Shown: piece after piece, positions 1 to 11,100 of the stretch
Layout of the letters: every line of letters starts with the position of its first letter
Numbering within the stretch: the first letter of the stretch is position 1
Assembly: GCA_930367205.1 (NCBI GenBank)
Contig: OV884011.1
Coordinates: 120,091,866 to 120,155,865, forward strand
Source: Acanthosoma haemorrhoidale
Lineage: Eukaryota; Arthropoda; Insecta; Hemiptera; Acanthosomatidae
Length of the DNA: 64,000 nt
Reading direction: 5' to 3'
Program-made: the position numbers and the translations under genes
Notes under the pieces: generated by a model
The model's input: the letters and a program-made list of their open reading frames with translations, nothing else
What the model was told of the DNA's origin: nothing
Database searches by the model: none

Positions 1-530
1 CACATACATGTTTTCATAATGTCAAATAACTAGTTAATCCAAAGACAAGTTTGATATTTCTATAGATCGTTTTTTAAGTTCTATACGCACGACTAAATTT
101 TTATCATTGAATCAGAAATTGTTTTTATTCTGTTGCATGACTAATTTCTGCAACAACTCACTTGTAACATGTAGAAATATATGCATGAATTAATAAACAA
201 TTGTCAAGATGCTGGATGACGAATTCTTGCAATAGTTATTAAAATTCAATAGTACTTTCATAAATAATAATTCTTGTTCATTCTAAGTCATAACATAGCC
301 AATCATTAATGGCTTAATATCAAACTAAACTAAATCTATTGAGAGATATATTAATAGATCCAACGATTAGCAGCCTTGCCACATTATTTTTCCATTATGT
401 GATTATTTTTTTAACGAGGAATGAATATCCTCAAGTGTTTAGGAAACCAGCTGGTTACTCAAGGTTTCCTTCAAATATTTATTAAAGAATTGTACAAAAA
501 TACAAGTAATTTTTGCCAAACGTTAAATAT
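1..530. other. AT-rich DNA, nothing recognised
   Basis: AT-rich sequence at the window edge. A 96-codon open frame begins at 421, but it has no recognisable domain and overlaps the edge of the inverted repeat that follows, so it is not called a gene. Weak similarity to the right side of the inverted repeat may extend outward from about 400, but I could not align it convincingly. Confidence 0.6.
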
Positions 531-1184
531 ATATATAGACAGCAGACGAAGGTTAATTCTTCGTGCCTACATTTATACATTGAATTCCAATTGTTTTAGG
601 ACATGTAATTTTTCTCCTGCTTGTTTAACCCTGAATTTAATTTTAACATTCATCTTTTGTTTTCATTATGTTCGATTTGAATTATTTTATAAAATAGATC
701 AGATCAAATGACAGGCAGTTTAATTACGATCAAGTAATTTATTGTTCTCATTAGATATTTAATAGTATTTCTATTTGTTGGATACTGATTGGAAGTTATT
801 GAAAAGGACAGAATAAGCAACAAACTTTATTTACTCAATTTATACACAACCATAAGCTACGGGGTGTGAAAAAATAGTTGTAAACTAGCAACCATCATTG
901 GTCATTTTTACTTTTAATAGCATTTCTGTAGGGAATAATTTGTTATATATATAAATAGAAATAACTTTTCATCAGTAATAAATGATATTTCTAAAGATGT
1001 TGTTGATTGAAAAGTTCAAAGCGATTAAACTGCTGGTCTTTGAAAATGGTGTTAATTATTATTTTGTTGTAACGTTTTGTACTAATATCGGTCTATCCTC
1101 ACGCAATAACTACAGAACCATAAGAAACCTCAAGTTAAAGTTTTACCAATAAATATTTTATATTCAAGTAATATTTTACTAAAT
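531..1184 (+). repeat. Left arm of a long inverted repeat
   Basis: About 650 bp that reappears, reverse-complemented and diverged, at 3,190-3,870. Matching landmarks read by eye include AAATGACAGGCAGTTTAA at about 704, AATAGTATTTCTATTTGTTG at about 761, AACTTGAGGTTTCTTATGG (on the minus strand here, plus strand at 3,241), and the stretch around CGGTCTATCCTCACGCAATA at about 1,089. The arms carry many substitutions and small indels, so the duplication is old. No transposase is visible between the arms. A foldback element, a large-TIR DNA transposon remnant or an inverted segmental duplication would all fit. Confidence 0.8.
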
Positions 1185-3189
1185 GTGTTCGTGTGTTAAG
1201 CCGTGCTAGAGATAAAGGTTAAATAGGATAGGCTATTGACAAAACCCGTGAGAAAACTTTCCTAACATGTGACGAGTTGTCGAAGGAGTATTGTTAAAGG
1301 ATCAATCGGAATGGTTGGGGTGTGCCACAATTGATTATTGATGTAAGATTTCTTGGAGTATACTCAAAAAAAAGGTTTGGGGTACTATATAACAGAATCA
1401 TTTGTCAATAATCATCTGTGCTTGGTATTTGTTCGGTTTAGGTACTGTTGTGATGTATGGTATCTCTCAGGATTTTAATATGGTTTACAATTTTTTTTTT
1501 GACACAGTTACATTATTTCATTAGCGGTAATCACTGCAAACAGTCGACAAAAAAAAAATAACTGTAGGTGGGCTATAAGCGTTAGGGTATTTAACTGTAG
1601 GAGTTATAAATTCATCGAATTTATTTTGTATCTGCGGTCATTGGAACCGTTAAAAAAATACACATAGAAATAAAAGTGTTTTGACATACATCTGAGCTAA
1701 TTAATAACGCACACAGCTCAACACATTTAAATCATGTATAATAAATTATGTGAGTATATGCACGCAGTTAAACGATTTTCCATCTAAAAGCTATCCAGTC
1801 GCTTATAATGTACCTGTGCTTTAACATACAGACCGAAACGAACCCTTCGATGACAGGCAATTATTAAAAAAAATCCTACTATATCCCTTTGAGGAAAGAT
1901 CCTGATAACCCTAATACGGGAATAAATCCCGTGGGCGGGCTTTGTCCGGGATTAGGTAGGATGAAGTCGGCGATGACTAGGAAGGCTACCTGCAGCCGGG
2001 AGGGGAGTTTTCATTTGAATTTATAACAATAAAATCATCCGAGGCTTAGTAATTGTTTTGTTCAACTTCACAAAACGCCAGCAGCTGTTCCGAATTGAAA
2101 CCAACCACCTTCCCGTCGACCACAACTCATATATTAGACTACACACCATAAGATAAAATAAAAGGTTAGTTAATGAAATTGATTAAAATGTGAAATTGAA
2201 GTTGCTGAGTAATGGTCATTCACGCTATAAATGTAATTAAAAGAAGCAATTATAAAACAGCATTTAACTTATTGCATAATTCTATAGTGGCTTTGACGTT
2301 TCTTATTTCATCAAAATCAAGAGTGTTTTTTAACAATTACAATAACATAAATACAAAAAAATATTTTATTTTAGCAAATCGTACACATAATGATAAAAAG
2401 TTAGCATATTTATGTTCATATTTTTCTTGCTTTTTTATCAGCAAAATATTTTGAACAATCTCAAAATTGATATCTTGTGCTAGTTATTTAACCGTATAAC
2501 GTATCTCTAGCTTTTCGTTTCGCCACCAGGTGACGTATCTTTCTGTGACCATCACCAATCCTATATCTACGGCACACGACCTTGCTTTTTTTACGCCATG
2601 TTGGGCCACTGAGGTCAGCACGCATTTTCGTTCAATCGCATACTCATTATAACGATTTTTCTGTTGATTACTACATTATTATATTGTATATTTTTATATA
2701 ATTTAGACAGAAATATAAAATAAAATGCCACCTCAAAATATGTGCTACCCGGTGTGGACCGCCCCACCCCACCCTACCCCGAGGTACGCAATACGTAGGA
2801 AAAAATAACAAGTAAGTAATTAATATTAAATTATCCTTTTAAAAAATATGAAAAAAGTTACATAACACAAAATAACGGAAATTTAAAAACTTCTTTTTAC
2901 TGATATAGGAGATGAAGGTTTTTTATTTGTTCATCTCCCATTCAACGATGTGAGCCTCACTCACTAGGCCACGTCAAGAGCAGCCCAAGGGGCAACGATA
3001 TCACTTTGATACGAATACTGGTCATTCGGGATTAATTTGCTAGCCATCGCACATCGATTTATCTTATTATATACCGACCTTCATTTTCAAAAAACATAAT
3101 TATTAAGTAATATTGGCCTATACAACAATACCCGCAATAGAAACAAAGCTATTATGATGAAACAGCATATAAGTAATATGAATATGTTT
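1185..3189. other. Spacer between the inverted-repeat arms
   Basis: Two kilobases without a recognisable gene. The longest open frame (2,212-2,454, 80 codons) is low-complexity and has no known domain. A short GC-rich patch at about 1,905-2,010, with CCCGT and CCGGG repeats, stands out from the AT-rich background and may be a fragment of another repeat. A C-rich patch (GCCCCACCCCACCCTACCCC) lies at about 2,761. If this is a DNA transposon, its coding part has decayed beyond recognition or was lost. Confidence 0.5.
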
Positions 3190-3870
3190 CACATTTAGTA
3201 AAATATTGTTTGAATATAAAATATTTATTGCCAAAATTTTAACTTGAGGTTTCTTATGGTTGTGTAGTTATTGCGTGAGGATAGACCGATATTAGTACAA
3301 ACATTTACAACAAAATAATAATTAATACCATTTTCAAAGACATTAAGCCCACATTTTAATCACTTTCAACTTTTCAATCAATATCTTTAGAAATATCATT
3401 TATTACTGATGCAAAGTTATTTCTCTTTATATATAAATTATTCGCTATAGAAATGCTATTAAATGTAAAAATTACCAATGATGGCTGCTTGTTTACAATT
3501 ATCATTTTCAAGGATTTTGACATTGTAGTACTATTTTTCAAATCCCGTAGCTTATGGTTTTGTATAAATTGAGTAATAAAGTTTGTTGCTTCTCCTTCTT
3601 CACTGTACACATATCTTTTCAATAACGTCCAACCAGTCTCCAACAAATAGAAATACTATTAAATATAAAAATGAGAACAGTAAAATACTTAATCGTAGTT
3701 AAACTGCCTGTCATTTGATCTATTTTATGAAATTAATCCAAGCAAACAATAGGATAGGTATTATTGTTGAATTCAGGATTAAACGAGCAGAACACGAATT
3801 ACATACCCTAAAATATTAAATATACGTACAAAGAATTCACCTTCTTCTATTGTCTGTCTATCTTTGAGTA
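3190..3870 (-). repeat. Right arm of a long inverted repeat
   Basis: Reverse-complement partner of 531-1,184. The inner boundary is sharp: similarity stops just inside ACATTTAGTAAAATATT at about 3,190. The outer boundary fades near 3,870, where the left arm has the motif ATAGACAG. A 90-codon open frame on the minus strand (3,374-3,646) lies inside the arm. It is not preserved in the other arm, which argues that it is not a gene. Confidence 0.8.
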
Positions 3871-6209
3871 TGGATTGATCGTAAGAAAATAACACTAAAG
3901 TGACAAAAGTTATCGAAAAAAATAAAAAAAGTTAAATTTAAAGTAGCAATCTTTATCAGGTTTTAAAATGAATTTATTAAAACAACCAATTTCTGTGAGA
4001 GGACTGGTGTATTGTACAAAATGATTGTTCGTTTGGCAAATATTTAAGGGAAAAAAATAACTAGGTATATCAGATATTTTTTTTTTTTCTTGAATTAGTG
4101 TAGTTTGGTAGCCGATAAAAGTTTTGACGAAGCGAGTAAACACAAAAAAAGGGAGGGTTTCAAAATCAATTTATTTCCGGGGTTTATCGGAATCTCAGCG
4201 AGCAACAGGTGGGGGTGGTCCGTGTCCTAAATCCTGTCGGAATGTTTCTCTTTCAGCTTTTTTTTTCTTATCAATTGCTTTTTTTTTTTTTTTTTTTCCG
4301 TTTCGACTAATAGTGTACTCATTTTATGTTTTATTCCCTTCACCGCTTTATCGCAGGTTTATCTGATTCCACTAACGTCTCTACCGACACGTAGTAATGT
4401 CGAATTGACTAGCTGGCTGATAACGGTCATATGAATGGGTGGTCGTATACAAACAATCCGATGAATAATATAGTTCTTTTTGGTTTTGCATTAGAATGTT
4501 TGACTTTTATTTCAAAGTAAACCACCCTGACATTATAGGAGCGTGATCAGTGGGCGGCGTAATTTTCAATAAAAAATGTTGTCTATTTTGCCTGATAATG
4601 TACTAACTGGAGCTTGAAACGTCGCCACAAAACTGATGAATGAATAAAAAATGTTTACAAAACAGAAAGACAATTCACCGAGTTTTTTTAAACTATTGTC
4701 TACCCGTAAATCTTTAAATATAACAAATATTACAAAATGATTCCCTGTTTTGCAACGCAATAACTGTTTCTCTTAAATCTAATAGATAACAATGGTCTTA
4801 TCATTTATGAGCAGTTTTTAACGTAATTATTCTACAGTTCTATTAATCTGTTTTATTTTGTTTAAATTGATATTCAGGCGATGCGAGATTGTTGTAGAAT
4901 AATTTGCTAAAAACGCTGCAAGTGTTACAGTTTTTTGGACATCGATCAACTGTTTTTAAACTGTGGTTTTATGAAACGTTAATAACTATCGTGTTCACTA
5001 ATTAAACGTGAAAAATTAAAAAAAAAAACTTTAATTACTCATCTACCACTGTTTCATTTAGCTTCATCATATAAATCATATATATCTGTTTAAGATCTCT
5101 AAAAGGAATTTGAATTCTATAAATCGTGATTAGTGATGGCTCAAGATAATAAAACCCAGTTTTATTGAGTTCTAAAGGCGTAAACAATTAAATGATTACT
5201 GCAATGACACTTATTTTTTGCTAGCGTTCAAAATAATTACTTTAACTATTAAAATTAATAGCAAGCCATTTCTAGCTTTCGAGTACTAAGTGGAATATAC
5301 GCCCATGTTCAGTAAAATTGGTTGTACTTGACAATGAGAGAAAACAGATAGTCCGCTTACAACCACTCACACTATGAATCATTAATGAAATTGCTTTGAG
5401 GTGAAATACTGACTGCAAACACCTCGTGTAATGAAAAATTCAAGTTCCATCAAACAAATGAGAAGGGGCCGGTTCGGTGTAATGCGTTCACTCTTCTGAG
5501 AATCATGAATGACATCATCATTCATTCACAATCAGTTATTTACCATTCTCTGACCGTTAAAAGCTTTCCGCTGGTTTAGTCGTATTTCTCTTAACACAGT
5601 GAAGTGCAAATTTCGTAACGAATTAGTAAAACCTTACAATCAATCAAGATTAATGAAAATATCATACCTGATAGTGCGTTTTTCTACTGTTTCTAGAGCT
5701 GAGTAAATATAACAATGCTTTTGAAAAGTCAAATATGTATCAACCTATATACTTACTACTTTTTTTAATCAAATCTGCAATAAAATGATATTAGTTTGAT
5801 TGAAAAGTGTCATTTCGTGAATAACGTCCTATTTTTCTATTGTCTTCTATTGTTTTCTCTTATTGTTAACTCCAATATTCTACTGTCTTCAGTCTGGTTA
5901 TAAATTCTTTATTCACAAGCGATTTTAGTTGCCTATGATGCCATACTCAAGTGCTAAGAATGTCAGTATAAGTGTTCGTGAATAAGGAACAAAAATATCT
6001 TACAAAAAGCAATTAATGATGGCTTAAAGAAAATTGATTTGGCAGTTTTTAATTTTCATATGAACACAACCTGAAAGAGATTTAAACAAAGTCGGGTACT
6101 TACTGACAGTTGGATGATTACCCAGTGAACGTGAATGTAGTGACCGCTTACTTCATAAGATAACTCACCCTATACTCTATTGTAGATATATTGTAAATTG
6201 GTTATAATA
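3871..6209. other. AT-rich DNA, nothing recognised
   Basis: No open frame with a recognisable product. It contains T and A homopolymer runs (for example near 4,281-4,300) and nothing else I can support. Confidence 0.6.
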
Positions 6210-7051
6210 TGTTGTAAATTAATTTAAACAAGTGTAAATAATATTATCAAACCATAAGTTATATCAGAGTAAATATTGTAAACAATAAAAGACGCAGCTG
6301 CAAAAAACTAGCTCAGAGGCCCCTGCAGAGGGGTCAGCTAGCTCCTGGGGATGGGTCCTGGTCTAGAACATTTAAGCTTCGTCGAATCCTGCAATGTGGT
6401 TGATCAGAATAAAACCTCGCCCTATTGGCTGGACGCGAGCGGCCAGAATAAAACCCCAGCCCATTGGCTACTTGGGACTGTATACATCCTAGTTTTAGCC
6501 ATTCTAAGTCATTCTAACTACGGCTCTCTGGACTGGTACTTGCAGCTGCACTGGTGTTTCTAGACTTGGCCTTCTCATTTATGAAAACCTCTGCATCTCT
6601 CTTTCCTAACCTCACTATGTTTTAGTCCGGCCTTGTCAGACCCCACACTTTTCTAGTGGGATTCTCTAACTTCGTCTCGCCTCCTTGGAAGAGATTTCTT
6701 CCTTACAGACGACGGTCACCTTTTTTTTACCTAGTGGTGTCTCCCCATGTGATCCAGACTGCCTTTCTCCAGTTCACACTCGCCTTAGGGATCGGGACGG
6801 TTTTCGCCTACCCTCAGATACCGAGTGTGAATTCGTGGTCAATCCAAGCCCACGTAAACTACCTACAATACCTACCCTATACCTCTTCTCCTGAACATAG
6901 TGCACTGCCGGGCACATAGTTATCAAATATGGAGTTAGATAGTACAGTAGTAAGACCCGCCATGAAGTAATTGTCCAGGTCATAGCCTAATCAACCCTCA
7001 CTTCGTCACTAGGGCTAGGGTAACTAGGCACCCCCTCGTGACGATCCGACA
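6210..7051 (-). repeat. Possible diverged LTR, related to the one at 17.5 kb
   Basis: Read on the minus strand, the end near 7,051 begins TGTCGGATCGTCACGAGGGG. This resembles the start of the LTR at 17,488 (TGTTGGGTCGTCACTAGGGG). A second shared block, CTCTTCTCCTGAACATAGTG at about 6,883, matches the reverse complement of 17,728-17,750. The other end is placed at a TGTTG motif at 6,210 by analogy, but that boundary is uncertain: no convincing target-site duplication is seen, and the interior is longer than in the 17.5-kb copy. Short open frames inside (6,351-6,919) are not genes. Confidence 0.4.
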
Positions 7052-8071
7052 TATATATTTGGGAGTCAGCCAACGCTATCAACATCAAACGAACCCAAAG
7101 TCCTGAGAGCTGTAGTCATCGCTCTTTTACATTACAAAATCATCCATTCACGATAATATTCATGTGGCAAGCGTCAACCATAAACTCTTAAGATTTTCCA
7201 AATTCCTCAAAAACTTATTTTGGTCCAATAAAACAAATCCCTATGTCGACTTAAGTTTAAGTCGAGTTAAGTGGCTTTGTGAGCTATCACAAATAGAACT
7301 GGAACCCATCCAGTGACCCCATCCCCATGGACAGTGAAAATATAAGAATAATGCGGAATGGTGCTGATCACGATTTAAATTATCATCCTAGTAATATTTA
7401 ATATTTGTAATTAGTCCAGAACAAACCTATTATTGTATGAGTACTGCGCGTGATCGTTCTTACTATATAGGTAGTAAATTCCCATACTTTAAATACGACC
7501 ACCTTACACTACCGTTTCAAGAACCTTTTCCGAAAAATAACTATTATGATAATAAATTAACATTGCGTTGGTAAAAAAAATAATGGGATAATGATTCTGG
7601 ATAATAATAGACCATACGCGCCATAAGAGCTGTACGTAATAAGTGCATAATTTCTTAAACAAAAAATGAATAAATATGTATATAATTCAAGTTTATGTTT
7701 TTGTTGATCAATGGAAGTTTATTTAAATATTGAGAAGTAATCATATGCATTAAATGTGATATCATATAAAACTTTTTTGGACTATTATTATTTTTATTAG
7801 GAAGAAAATAAATGTTATGTACATAGATGTAGTTGATACTGACAAAAATAACAATGAAAAAGTTACTCTAAATGATAATTATTTGATTAATATTGTTATG
7901 AGCTCAAATATGTTATTTTAACTAGAAACTTTGGTGTTTTCGAAGCAAACCATCTCGGTGTTCCTCTGACAAGTGGTTGCGGAACAAAGAGTTTTTCATA
8001 ATTCTAAAGTCATAAATCTATAGAATTAGGCACCAGTCAGAGGTAGTTGAATTGGCAAACAGGAGTAAAGT
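7052..8071. other. AT-rich DNA, nothing recognised
   Basis: No coding signal or repeat recognised. Confidence 0.6.
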
Positions 8072-9060
8072 GTCTTTTTTTTCTTAACCCCTAATTTGTT
8101 ACTTGTTAACAATTAAATATATACAATAATATAATAATGAGCTGTGTATAGGAGCCTTGTACTGGATGCCAAGCATTTTAAGCAGTTTCTGTTTACTGAT
8201 ACTATCTCTGATTGCAGTTAAAAAAATATATATAATGTTAAAGGGACTAGGCGATGGGACTTCCCACTTCCAACTACATAAGGGGACCAAAAACTATCTT
8301 AAAATTGACTTACAAACTAACGTAAACCTAAAATGTTCTGGCCTTGACTGCCTGCTGCCATCGATGGGGAAACGGAGAAGGGGACATCATGCTTGTGAGA
8401 TATTGCAGATAATCGAAAAATTTGATATACGTTGAATGAACTCATTTATCACAGGCAGCTAAAATTCTTAGTGGAGTTCACTATTCCTCCACTGCTGGAA
8501 GGAGGTATGTCGGAGCACTTTTATGAGAATCCCGTTTTGAAAATGTTGGAGTCCCTTCCGTCAGATGACTCGAAAGGGGTGTAACGTACAGTATGAGCTT
8601 GAGTCGCAGAGATATATTGAGGAAAGTTTGTAGGTGTATGGGCCGGTAGATTTTCGTACGCGTTTTAATTTTCTCGCAAAATAGCTATAAAAACGAAGGC
8701 GTCGGTCCATTTTTATGCCCAAACATACCCAAACATGTTTGCAGGAGAATTCTGCTGTGTTCCAACAGTGAAGGAAGTATTCAATGGCTTCTTTCCCTTC
8801 TGAATGGAGAATATTAGGCACTCAGTCTTTCTTGCGCTAACAGTGACGTTGCGTTTCCCCAATTTATTGGTGATCTCTTTACTAGCTGATTCTACTTGTC
8901 GAAGAGCTCTTTTGGCGTTCATGATGATACTGTACACCACGATGTTGTCGGCGAAAGCAACAGCTGTATTGTTTTTATAGTGGACTCCAACAATTGAAGT
9001 CGTATACCCGTTGAAAGCACGGCCTGTGTCATTTTGAGCACATATATCTTCGAGTCCCAA
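8072..9060 (-). mobile_element. LINE family 2 copy, 5'-truncated and internally deleted
   Basis: Minus-strand non-LTR retrotransposon fragment. From its 5' side it holds a reverse-transcriptase segment (9,060-8,561), then sequence similar to the ORF2 C-terminus found at 31.35-31.62 kb (about 8,430-8,340, with a shared IKFFD motif), then a 3' tail ending in a T run on the plus strand at about 8,072, the expected position of the poly(A) end. The tail resembles those at 10,725 and 31,098. Several frameshifts and stops make it inactive. Joining these pieces into one element is an inference from order and orientation. Confidence 0.65.
8561..9060 (-). pseudogene. Reverse-transcriptase fragment (LINE family 2)
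   Basis: In one frame (9,060-8,713) the translation contains AFADNIVVYS, the position of the (Y/F)ADD catalytic box of LINE reverse transcriptases, followed by a helix-rich stretch ending KTECLIFS, the usual thumb-side strand. The reading then shifts frame near 8,730 and continues as YVCLGIKMDRRLRFYSY, matching the conserved LG..LD..L motif that follows the palm in Jockey-like elements. The second catalytic aspartate is Asn, and the frame is broken, so it cannot be functional. No fingers region is seen upstream of 9,060. Confidence 0.7.
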
Positions 9061-10185
9061 CCCCTACTTACTGCTTATTTAGCCTTTGTATAAATAAAAC
9101 GCGTTTAACGGAGACGAGCCCTTCAATGTACATCAATTAAAATCGTATTCCAGGAGGAAATTTAGTCATGGAACTCCTCCGCTTTTTTTTTTACTGTTTC
9201 CTGCTTGGAGAAGTTGGTTATTTCACATTCTTCTCAACCATCGCTAAGTTATGGGTTCTGCTCCTTTCAAAAATCAACTTATAGCCTTTATTATCCTTGC
9301 ATGTACAGCACGGACCTTCCCACGTTATTTGGCTAATTGACATTTTCTACTTGTAATGGTACTCGGATTTTCCATTTTAAGCCGGAATGGTCGTTTTTTG
9401 GCCTTGTGATCAATTCTGGTAGGGTTGGTTGCATTTTATCCAAGAAGGTCTAAGTTTGGTCCTTTGTCTTTTTATTTATTATCACAATTTACATTCTTAA
9501 AAGTAATATAGAAACGAGTAATTTATTTCAGGATAAACTCAATGAACTTGCTGTGTCAGCAACCTGTGGCTTATATTGACCCTCCTAGCAAAAATTAGTA
9601 GAACCTCCTAATGAAAACTGATGTTATTGAAACGATTTGATTATATTATTTTACTTGGCGATTGGCCTAAATGAGGTATATCATAAACTGAAAATCAAAA
9701 CGGACTCTAAAATTTTTTTAAATAAATGAAAGTCGGCTTTTTTGCATATTCTATCTTTAATAGGTGGAGCCTCTTGTATATATTCCTTAATTTATACAAG
9801 ATTATCAATTCCGTATATAAAAGCACAAACCCTGTAATGCTACTTTGAAATGTAGTTGGTATTGAAAAAAAAATCATTGTTATCAAACTTTAGGTATTAT
9901 TAACAGTCACTTGTGAAATATGGATTCATTAGAAATCCAAATTCTCGTCAAGATCAGTCCCTTAGGCTCTTACATAGGAAAATGTTCTGTTCTTGGAGTT
10001 TGAGAATCATCCTTACCAGACTATTCGTATCAATTGACGTGCAGTAAGTAGCCAGCACAAGAGAAAAAAAAAATCTGATTTATCGCCTTCTCTGTTTAAA
10101 CAAAATCCATTCTAAGAATAATCCTTCGGCTCTTTTATAGCCGTAATGAAACAATTATATGTTCTTTAATAAAAGGAAAAGAGAT
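9061..10185. other. AT-rich DNA, nothing recognised
   Basis: No coding signal. It could hold decayed 5' sequence of the adjacent LINE, but I found no motif to support that. Confidence 0.5.
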
Positions 10186-10575
10186 GAAGACTGGAACGGT
10201 CGAACGCATCGTGAACGCTGCCTGGCCCTTAACAGTGGCCGCACCATAACTACTGCCGTGTCTTCTTATTGCTCGAGCAGGTAGAATGCCGGGTATTCCT
10301 GTTATAATAAAACGGCAGAGGAGGAATGAGATTATGGTAAGGGCGGTGGTTGCTCCATATTATCTCGCCACCATTGGTATTTCAGGTCGAAGAAAATTCC
10401 ATTACAAGTTATACACACCCCCTACCCCCCTGTTCCAGCCAAGGTCTCTAGCTAGCCCCTACCCCGGGAAATTCCTGTTACACTCACGACGGCCATGTAA
10501 TGCACACCGTTGGCTGCTAACGCAGTTAGCTCTCTCTCGGTCTCATATTATACCGCCGTCTCTAATATGACGACA
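10186..10575. promoter_or_regulatory. GC-richer island, candidate cis-regulatory element
   Basis: About 390 bp clearly richer in GC and CpG than its AT-rich surroundings. A 94-codon open frame on the plus strand (10,286-10,570) has no recognisable domain. Homeodomain-like TAATAAAA and CCATAA motifs occur among CGGC-rich words. By base composition it resembles the blocks at 33.2 and 36.1 kb. A regulatory role is inferred only from composition and from lying upstream of scratch; an unrecognised old repeat is the main alternative. Confidence 0.25.
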
Positions 10576-10724
10576 GGGCATGCATAAATGCATAAAAGAT
10601 AGAGAGAGGGGAAATTTCACATCCCTCTAGCCCTCAGGGTTTACTTAGTGCAGCTTGGTAACGAAGGAGGGGCCTTACTTTCAAGCATGTACAGAGCAAG
10701 GTTCTCCAGTCAACCTACAATTTT

Positions 10725-11100
10725 AAAGGTTTTTTTTTTTTCTTCCTAGCCCTTTAAATTCACAGTAATTATATAAAATTATAGATCCTCAGGTGAATCT
10801 ATTTAAAATTAATTTTTGTATTTCCTGTAGCAATCGCTACAAAACAGGAGGAAATATACCTTTCATGTTTTGAATTTTAAAGATTTTTTTTTTAACCCCT
10901 TTATTTATCATTTTTTACAATATGTGAACAAAATTCAGCGAACAAATATTCAAAATTTCTCCTCTTACTGCATGCGCAGATGCATTTGAAGGAGGGTAGA
11001 ATTACAACAGCAATATCTTTTTGAATATAAAAGGTCAAAATACATATATACAAGACTAGGTGATGGGGTTTACAATTTACAATTACCTTCTGTTTACAAT
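10725..11100 (-). mobile_element. LINE family 2, 3'-end fragment
   Basis: Begins on the plus strand with a T run (poly(A) tail in reverse) followed by about 120 bp closely similar to 31,098-31,215, including CATCCTCAGGCGAATCTATT there and GATCCTCAGGTGAATCTATT here, and a shared TTTTTGTATTTCCTGTAGC. A second shared piece, ACTAGGTGATGGGG at about 11,059, matches 8,248 in the larger copy. Only non-coding 3' sequence is left. Confidence 0.7.

Noticed and set aside
3374..3646. 90-codon minus-strand frame in the right inverted-repeat arm
   Set aside because: The frame is not kept in the opposite arm and the protein has no recognisable domain.
6656..6919. Overlapping plus-strand frames of 87 and 69 codons
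   Set aside because: They lie within the putative LTR and overlap each other in different frames; no domain.
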